This document shows, piece by piece, positions 58,966 through 64,000 of a DNA stretch of 64,000 bases. A program made the translations under genes and the position numbers. Location: contig NZ_JAJAQI010000028.1 of the NCBI RefSeq assembly GCF_020523605.1, forward strand, positions 1 through 64,000, read 5' to 3'. The notes under the pieces were generated by a model that did not search any database, was not told the origin of the DNA, and saw only the letters and a list, made by a program, of their open reading frames with translations. Numbering within the stretch: position 1 is the stretch's first letter; the number at the start of each line of letters is the position of its first letter. This DNA comes from Roseicella aerolata. GTDB taxonomy: Bacteria > Pseudomonadota > Alphaproteobacteria > Acetobacterales > Acetobacteraceae.

Positions 58966-60297
58966 ATGCTCGATCTCGCCCTCGTTCTGCTCCTGGTGCT
59001 GCTGAACGGCGTCTTCGCGTTGTCGGAACTCGCGGTCGTCTCCGCCCGCCGCAGCCGGCTGCGCGCCATGGCCGAGGCGGGGCGCCCCGGGGCCAGCGCC
59101 GCCCTGGCTCTGGCCGAGGAGCCCGGGCGCTTCCTCTCCACCGTCCAGATCGGCATCACGCTGGTCGGCATCCTCGCCGGCGCCTTCTCCGGCGCTGCGC
59201 TCGGCGGCCGCCTCGGCGCCTGGCTGACAGGCCTCGGCCTGCCCATGACGGTGGCGGAGCCGCTCGGCTTCGGCCTCGTCGTCGCCTTCGTCACCTATCT
59301 CTCGATCGTGGTGGGGGAGCTGGCGCCCAAGCGCCTGGCGCTCCGCCATGCCGAGGCGCTGGCCTGCGCCGTCGCCCCGGCCATGACCATCATTTCGCGC
59401 ATCGCCGCGCCGGCGGGCTGGCTGCTCGATGCCTCGACCGACCTGGTCTTCCGCCTTCTCGGCCGCGCCGAGGCCCCGGAGGAGAGGGTCACCGAGGACG
59501 ACCTGCGGGCGCTCGTCGCCGAGGCCGAGCGGGCCGGGACGATCGAGACCGCCGAGCGGCGCATGATCGCGGGCGTCCTCAGGCTGGGCAACCGGCCGGT
59601 GCGCGGCGTGATGACACCGCGCCGCGAAGTGGACTGGCTGGATGCTGACGCCGACGAGCAGGCGATGCGCGCCGTGCTGATGCGGACCGCGCATTCCCGG
59701 CTGCCGGTCGGCGCGGGATCGACCGAGGTCATGCTCGGCGTCGTGCAGTCGCGCGAGCTGCTCGCGGCGCTGCTGGCCGGGCGGCGGCTCGACCTCCGGG
59801 CCGCGACGCGCCGGGCGCCGGTGGTGCCCGACACGGCGGACGCGCTCGACGTGCTCGCCACGCTGCGGGCAGCCGAGGTGCCGATGGCGCTGGTGCACGA
59901 CGAGCATGGCCATTTCGAGGGCATCGTGACTCCGACCGACCTGACCGAGGCGATCATCGGCGCCCTCCGTTCGGATACGGAGCCGGACGGGGAGCCGGCG
60001 GCCGTGCGGCGCAAGGACGGCTCCTGGCTCCTGGCCGGGTGGATGCCGGCGGACGAGATGGCCGAGCTGATCGGCATCGCCCTGCCGAAGGAGCGCGGCT
60101 ATCACACCGCCGCCGGCTTCGTGCTGGCCCTGGCAGGCCGCCTGCCGCCGGTCGGTGAGGCGATGGAGGCGCAGGGCTGGCGGTTCGAGGTGGTGGACCT
60201 CGACGGCCGGCGGATCGACAAGCTGCTGGCGAGCCCCGTGCGCGCGGCCGTCGCTCCCGCTGCGAGGCGAGCCGGCAGCGGCCCGCCGGCCGGGTGA
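58966..60297 (+). CDS. CNNM/CorC-type membrane protein with CBS domains
   Basis: The 443-residue protein has an N-terminal CNNM (DUF21) domain with four membrane segments (LALVLLLVLLNGVFALSELAVVSA; LSTVQIGITLVGILAG), a GELAPKRLAL motif, two CBS domains (about 215-330, with VMTPRREVDWLD) and a C-terminal CorC_HlyC domain (SWLLAGWMPADEM, GYHTAAGFVL). The family is linked to Mg2+ or Co2+ transport and often annotated as hemolysin. ATG at 58966 follows CGGAGG. Confidence 0.9.
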   Translation: MLDLALVLLLVLLNGVFALSELAVVSARRSRLRAMAEAGRPGASAALALAEEPGRFLSTVQIGITLVGILAGAFSGAALGGRLGAWLTGLGLPMTVAEPLGFGLVVAFVTYLSIVVGELAPKRLALRHAEALACAVAPAMTIISRIAAPAGWLLDASTDLVFRLLGRAEAPEERVTEDDLRALVAEAERAGTIETAERRMIAGVLRLGNRPVRGVMTPRREVDWLDADADEQAMRAVLMRTAHSRLPVGAGSTEVMLGVVQSRELLAALLAGRRLDLRAATRRAPVVPDTADALDVLATLRAAEVPMALVHDEHGHFEGIVTPTDLTEAIIGALRSDTEPDGEPAAVRRKDGSWLLAGWMPADEMAELIGIALPKERGYHTAAGFVLALAGRLPPVGEAMEAQGWRFEVVDLDGRRIDKLLASPVRAAVAPAARRAGSGPPAG

Positions 60298-60437
60298 CAC
60301 GCCGCCGGCCGGGCGGTGCCTTTCAGGTTCTTGCTGTGCTTCGCGCGGAAAGTCCGGCCGACCTCGGCGTTGCCATGCAAGCGCCCCCTCATGGCCGGGC
60401 GGGGCAGCCTCCAGTCAGGGGCGATGCAAGGTCGCCA

Positions 60438-61607
60438 ATGGCGGGAGCGAGGCACAGTGCTTCAGGCAGTGAGCATGGTCGAGGCGGAACCAGGACCTGC
60501 GGATGGCGGGAGGACGCCATCCTGAGCCAGGGCGCCATCGACCCGGCGGCCTTCCGGGCCGCCGTGCAGATGACGCGCACGCCGATGGTGCTGGCGGACC
60601 CCAACCTTCCCGACTGTCCCATCGTCTACTGCAACGATGCCTTCTGTGCGATGACGGGCTATGACCGGGCGGAGATCCTGGGGCGCAATTGCCGCTTCCT
60701 GCAGGGCCCCGACACCGACCCGGCGACGGTGTGGCGGATCGCCGAGGCCCTGGCCGGGCGCCGGCACGCCGAGGAGGAGATCTACAACTACCGCAAGGAT
60801 GGGCGGGGAGTCTGGCTCACCGTCCATATCAGCCCGGTCTTCGACGCGCAGGGCGCCCTGCGCTACTTCTTCGGCAGCCAGATCGACATCAGCAGGCGGC
60901 GGGAAGCCGAACGCCTCCAGGCCAGGCACATCGACAGCATCGGTGCGCTGTGCACGGGCGTCGCGCACGAGTTCAACAATCTCATGACCATCGTCGTCGG
61001 CAGCATCGCGCAGGCGGTGAAGCAGGCCGTTGACCCACGCCAGCGCCAGCGTCTGGAGCGGGCCGCCTGGGCTGCACAGCGGGCGGGTGAACAGGCCTCC
61101 CACCTGCTTGGCCTGGCCCGGCAGCAGGTTGCGGCGGGTGAACCGGTTGACCTGAACCTCACCGTCCAGGCGCTGCAGGGCAGGATGGCGCAGGTGATTG
61201 GTCCCGAGGTGCGGCTCCGGCTGGAACTCGCGGCTCTCCCGGTCGTCGCCAGGCTCGATCACGGGCAGTTGGAGCGCGTCCTGCTCAGCCTCGTTCGCAA
61301 TGCCGCCGAGGCGATGCCCGGGGGCGGAGCGGTGACGGTCTCGACCTCGGTGATCGGTACTCCCGGCGCCACGGCCATGGTCCAGGTCGCGGTGTCGGAT
61401 ACCGGCTGCGGCATGCCGCCGGAGGTCGTCGGGCGTGCCACCGAAGCCTTCTTCACGACCAAGAACGCCCGCACATCCGGGGGGATGGGCCTGTTCCTGG
61501 CCCTGAGCTTCGCAGAGCAGGCGGGGGGCAGGCTCTCGATCGATACCCGGCCCGCATGCGGCACCACGGTAAGGCTCCTCATCCCCTGCGGGGTGGATGC
61601 GCCGTGA
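60438..61607 (+). CDS. LOV-domain histidine kinase
   Basis: The protein of about 389 residues has a LOV domain with flavin-binding Cys85 in GRNCRFLQG, the blue-light signature, and a FGSQIDIS end strand. It continues with a phosphoacceptor helix (GVAHEFNNLMTIVVGS, His177) and an HATPase domain (VRNAAEAMPGGG, DTGCGMPPEV, SGGMGLFLALS). It should sense blue light or redox and pass phosphate to an unlinked regulator. The start is uncertain: frame open from a GTG at 60294, with ATGs at 60375 and 60438. No response regulator is adjacent. Confidence 0.85.
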   Translation: MAGARHSASGSEHGRGGTRTCGWREDAILSQGAIDPAAFRAAVQMTRTPMVLADPNLPDCPIVYCNDAFCAMTGYDRAEILGRNCRFLQGPDTDPATVWRIAEALAGRRHAEEEIYNYRKDGRGVWLTVHISPVFDAQGALRYFFGSQIDISRRREAERLQARHIDSIGALCTGVAHEFNNLMTIVVGSIAQAVKQAVDPRQRQRLERAAWAAQRAGEQASHLLGLARQQVAAGEPVDLNLTVQALQGRMAQVIGPEVRLRLELAALPVVARLDHGQLERVLLSLVRNAAEAMPGGGAVTVSTSVIGTPGATAMVQVAVSDTGCGMPPEVVGRATEAFFTTKNARTSGGMGLFLALSFAEQAGGRLSIDTRPACGTTVRLLIPCGVDAP

Positions 61608-61684
61608 GGCGGGCCGGTACGCCGTGTCATGTCCCGGTTGTCGAGGTCACGGCGCCGGTGGGCGCTCGTCCCGCGCCCGATGCC

Positions 61685-62059
61685 TCACACGCCGCGCGGC
61701 TTGCCCCGCCAAGGCCCCTTCGGCCGCGTCGTGGCCGGGCGGCGCCGGACCTCCTGCGCGCCTCCGGCGCCGCGCTCCCCGGCCATCTCCTGCTCGGAGG
61801 CCGCATCGGCCGCCGCGGCTTGCTGCACCGTCTCCCCTGCCTCGGACGCCGTGCCCCGCCCGTGGGCCTCCAGCAGCAGCGCGAGCGTGGCGTGGGTCTC
61901 GTGGAAGCCGCCCCCGTCGCGGGTTGCCACGAACGGCTTCCCGGCGATGGTGAAGATGCGGCGCTGCATCGCGAAGCGGGCAACCTGGCCTTCGGTGGCG
62001 GGAAAGAAGGCGCAGCCGCTGGCCTTCGCGGCCTCTACTTGATCCTGGGTCAGTTCCAT
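61685..62059 (-). CDS. Small hypothetical protein
   Basis: The 124-residue product starts MELTQDQVEAAKASGCAFFP and contains QRRIFTIAGKPFVATRDGGGFHE, then a low-complexity charged tail. I recognise no family. A GTG at 62071 would add four residues. A perfect CTCACGTGAG palindrome lies at 62067-62076, just before the start. Confidence 0.5.
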   Translation of the reverse strand: MELTQDQVEAAKASGCAFFPATEGQVARFAMQRRIFTIAGKPFVATRDGGGFHETHATLALLLEAHGRGTASEAGETVQQAAAADAASEQEMAGERGAGGAQEVRRRPATTRPKGPWRGKPRGV

Positions 62060-62426
62060 GTCGTGTCTCACGTGAGCGGAGCGGATGGCGAGCAGGTTCT
62101 AACGCCGAACCCGCCGAGGCGGCGTTGGCGTTCCTGGTCGCCGGGCGAAGGTCGAACCGTCACCGGCCTGGTGCATCGCGGCGCGGCTGATCTGGGTGGG
62201 TCGCCCGACGCCCGGAAGGAGCCGGACGACCCGCTTGCAGGGCACCCTGGGCCGAGGCGCCCTACCAGAGGTCAACGCGCTGCCATCGGCTTGGGTGCAT
62301 TGCGGGATATCGATCCGTCTTGCCGTGACCCGGCGCCTGCCGATGCGACGCGCACCCTGCGGCCCGGGAGGGAGCCTGCACCCCGGCAGGCCCACCCTAG
62401 GCGACAACAGGACAGGATCCAAGACG
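62060..62426. other. Gap of about 370 bp with no clear gene
   Basis: The region separates two divergent small genes and should hold their promoters. It contains the CTCACGTGAG palindrome near 62070. No consensus promoter of a known type was recognised. Confidence 0.4.
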
Positions 62427-62702
62427 ATGGAGAATGACAGCCCGGATCGCCCCGCCTTGGCGGGAGCGGACATGCGCCAGGTCCGGGAACTCTATGCGAG
62501 TTCCAACGGCGATCGGTGGTTCCTCGCGCGTGATCCCGGCTCCGGGCGGGTATTCGTGCGGCACGAGCCCAATGCCGCATCGGGCGGGCGAAAAGCGGAG
62601 TTCGAGATCGGCGAATTCCTGGCCCGGGGCGGGCAGGGGCCCGAGCACCAGGCCCTGCTGCGCCTGATCGGGAGCCTGGTCGGAGACCCCGCGAGGGGCT
62701 GA
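62427..62702 (+). CDS. Small conserved hypothetical protein
   Basis: The 91-residue protein has the pattern RELYASSNGDRWFLARDPGS, then VFVRHEPNAASGG, IGEFLARGGQGPEHQALLRL. This is a small family of unknown function that recurs in Rhizobiales and Acetobacteraceae. AGGATCC lies before the ATG. No neighbour suggests a role. Confidence 0.7.
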   Translation: MENDSPDRPALAGADMRQVRELYASSNGDRWFLARDPGSGRVFVRHEPNAASGGRKAEFEIGEFLARGGQGPEHQALLRLIGSLVGDPARG

Positions 62703-62842
62703 GGCGCGCACGCCCCGATCATCGGCGTGGCCCAGGCCGGCCCCATGGGGCCGGCCTGCCATCGTCGTTAGCGCCATCGCCCCGCGTCGCGGGCGTCAAC
62801 GCCCTGGCGCGGGCCGGCTGCGTGGCCGGACCGCAGCCCTGG

Positions 62843-64000
62843 TCATGGGGTGGCGGCGCCTTGCCTGTGCTCGAGGAAGAAGCGGAGCATCTCGCGCGAG
62901 GCGTCGGGCCCGCGCGGGTCGGTGTAGGAACCGGCGGGGCTGCCGCCGGCCCAGGCATGGCCACCACCGTGGATGAGCCACTGCTCGAGCACGGTCCGGC
63001 CTTCGGCATCGGCATGGAGGGTGCGGCTGTAGGCATGCCCGCCCGCCACCCGGCCGCGCTGCATCTCGGTCCGGAGCCCGATGGCCGCAGCGGCGCCCGA
63101 CTGCGTGATGACCTGGTCGCCGTTGCGGGGGTGCACGGTGGTGTCCCGGTCGGCGTGGAACACGATGGTCGGGATCACCTGCTGCGCATCACCGGTCCGG
63201 AGAGGTGTGCCGGGCGCGCCCTGCCGCATGGCGGCGAAGGCAGAGGGAAGGTCGCGGGCCGCGCCGCAGGCCAGGCCGGAATGCACCCCGACCGCGGCAT
63301 AGAGATCGGGATAGGCCTGCCCCAGGATGGCGGCGGCGGCCCCGCCGGCCGACAGCCCGGCCACGTAGATGCGCCGCGGGTCGACCGCATGCTCGCGCAT
63401 GATCTGCCGGGTCATGCCCGCGATCAGCGAGGGCTCCCCCTGGTCGCGCCGCTGGTCGCCCGGGCTGAACCAGTTCCAGCATTTCTGGGCGTTGGCGGAA
63501 CTCGGCTGCGCCGGGTAGAGGACGAGCAGGCCATGCTCCTCGGCGAGCAGGTTCATGCGTGTCCCGGCAGCGAAATCGTCGGGCGACTGGGTGCAGCCGT
63601 GCAGCATGACGACCAGCGGGGCCTGCCCGCCGCGATGGCTGCCGGGGATGTATAGCTTGTAGGCGCGGCTCCCGGCTTCGGCGCCGAAGGACCCAGCCAC
63701 GAAGCGTGCCCCCTCGGGCATCGGCCCGGGCGCAGCCGCCGGCGCGTGCCGCGCCAGGCCGTCCAGCCCCTGCCCAAGGCCGCCCTGGTTCATCTGGTCG
63801 AGGAAGCCGCGCAATGCCTCCGGCATCTGCGGCAGGGCGGTCCTGCCCTTGCCGGCAGCCGACCACGGGCCGGCAGCCGGGGCCGGCGCAGGAGCCGACA
63901 CGTCACCGGTCTCGGGGTTCACGTCGATGATGCGCGGCAGCCGCCCGGCCGGGGTGCCGGCGGTGCCATGGGGCGTGGCCGCTGCGGGACCGGCCGCCGC
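62843..64000 (-). CDS. PHB-depolymerase-family esterase, 5' end outside the window
   Basis: The minus-strand frame runs open to the window edge, so the true start is probably beyond 64000; a GTG at 63922 would give 359 residues. It belongs to the extracellular PHB depolymerase/LpqC family: PLVVMLHGCTQSPDDFAAGT (oxyanion hole), nucleophile in the lipase box GLSAGGAAA, FHADRDTTVHPRNG with the catalytic Asp, and GGGHAWAGG with the catalytic His. Substrates in this family include polyhydroxybutyrate, feruloyl esters and short acyl esters. The N-terminal 60 residues are low-complexity Ala/Pro-rich. Confidence 0.87.
   Translation of the reverse strand, partial: AAAGPAAATPHGTAGTPAGRLPRIIDVNPETGDVSAPAPAPAAGPWSAAGKGRTALPQMPEALRGFLDQMNQGGLGQGLDGLARHAPAAAPGPMPEGARFVAGSFGAEAGSRAYKLYIPGSHRGGQAPLVVMLHGCTQSPDDFAAGTRMNLLAEEHGLLVLYPAQPSSANAQKCWNWFSPGDQRRDQGEPSLIAGMTRQIMREHAVDPRRIYVAGLSAGGAAAAILGQAYPDLYAAVGVHSGLACGAARDLPSAFAAMRQGAPGTPLRTGDAQQVIPTIVFHADRDTTVHPRNGDQVITQSGAAAAIGLRTEMQRGRVAGGHAYSRTLHADAEGRTVLEQWLIHGGGHAWAGGSPAGSYTDPRGPDASREMLRFFLEHRQGAATP

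Overview
The window is GC-rich chromosomal DNA, apart from one AT-rich gene at the left edge. It looks like a Roseomonas-type member of the Acetobacteraceae (Alphaproteobacteria). The reasons are a 5-aminolevulinate synthase of the alphaproteobacterial Shemin pathway, several orphan Bug/TctC-type solute receptors, a FixL/FixJ-like pair, and a GGAAC-N17-CGTT promoter of the alphaproteobacterial general stress sigma factor (EcfG) type. The family assignment is inference from gene content; no rRNA or marker gene is present. I saw no tRNA, rRNA or CRISPR array.

Left part (1-16 kb). The 5' end of an IS1182/IS5-like transposase runs off the left edge beside an AT-rich orphan gene that looks imported. 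Then come a short DUF4096-type transposase-like gene, an amidase with a small lipoprotein, hemA, an RTX-repeat secreted protein, and a complete archaic (Csu-type) chaperone-usher pilus operon: pilin, chaperone, usher and a second spore-coat-U-domain protein. A perfect 14-bp hairpin lies between pilin and chaperone. An ATC-hydrolase-like gene, an HD-like gene, two tandem Bug receptors and an EamA exporter follow.

Middle (16-43 kb). This part holds a beta-CASP metallo-hydrolase, an acyl-CoA thioesterase and 3-hydroxyisobutyryl-CoA hydrolase pair, an MgtC-like gene with an apparent one-base frameshift, and a DUF883/YqjE-like membrane pair behind an EcfG-type promoter. Next are an orphan ABC ATPase with several altered catalytic motifs, a secreted superoxide dismutase, an SDR, a formamidase-type hydrolase with a 21-bp in-frame duplication, CorA, and a second tandem Bug pair. 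From 29 to 43 kb lies a dense envelope and stress set: DUF2254, MscS, DUF421, three PRC-barrel proteins, an SbmA/YddA-type ABC exporter, a FixL/FixJ-like two-component pair and a DUF1328 peptide.

Right part (43-64 kb). A divergent LysR regulator of BenM/CatM type faces a benzoate ortho-cleavage operon: bfd-like ferredoxin, benA, benB, benC, benD, catA, catB, catC, an aromatic-acid MFS transporter and a beta-keto-acid cleavage enzyme (BKACE). A perfect ATAC-N7-GTAT operator sits against the lysR start. Together these would import benzoate, convert it through catechol and cis,cis-muconate to beta-ketoadipate enol-lactone, and perhaps cleave beta-ketoadipate by the BKACE instead of CatIJ/PcaF. 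Enol-lactone hydrolase is not in the window. Beyond it lie a zinc-type ABC receptor with an outer-membrane barrel gene behind a Zur-like palindrome, several small conserved genes, a stand-alone proteasome-like Ntn hydrolase, a CNNM/CBS protein, a LOV histidine kinase and a PHB-depolymerase-type esterase cut by the right edge.

Most likely points of novelty: the proteasome-fold hydrolase, the BKACE-terminated ben-cat operon with its short leader ORF, the altered ABC ATPase, the Zur-type receptor and barrel pair, and the shared promoter and inverted motifs of the envelope-stress cluster.
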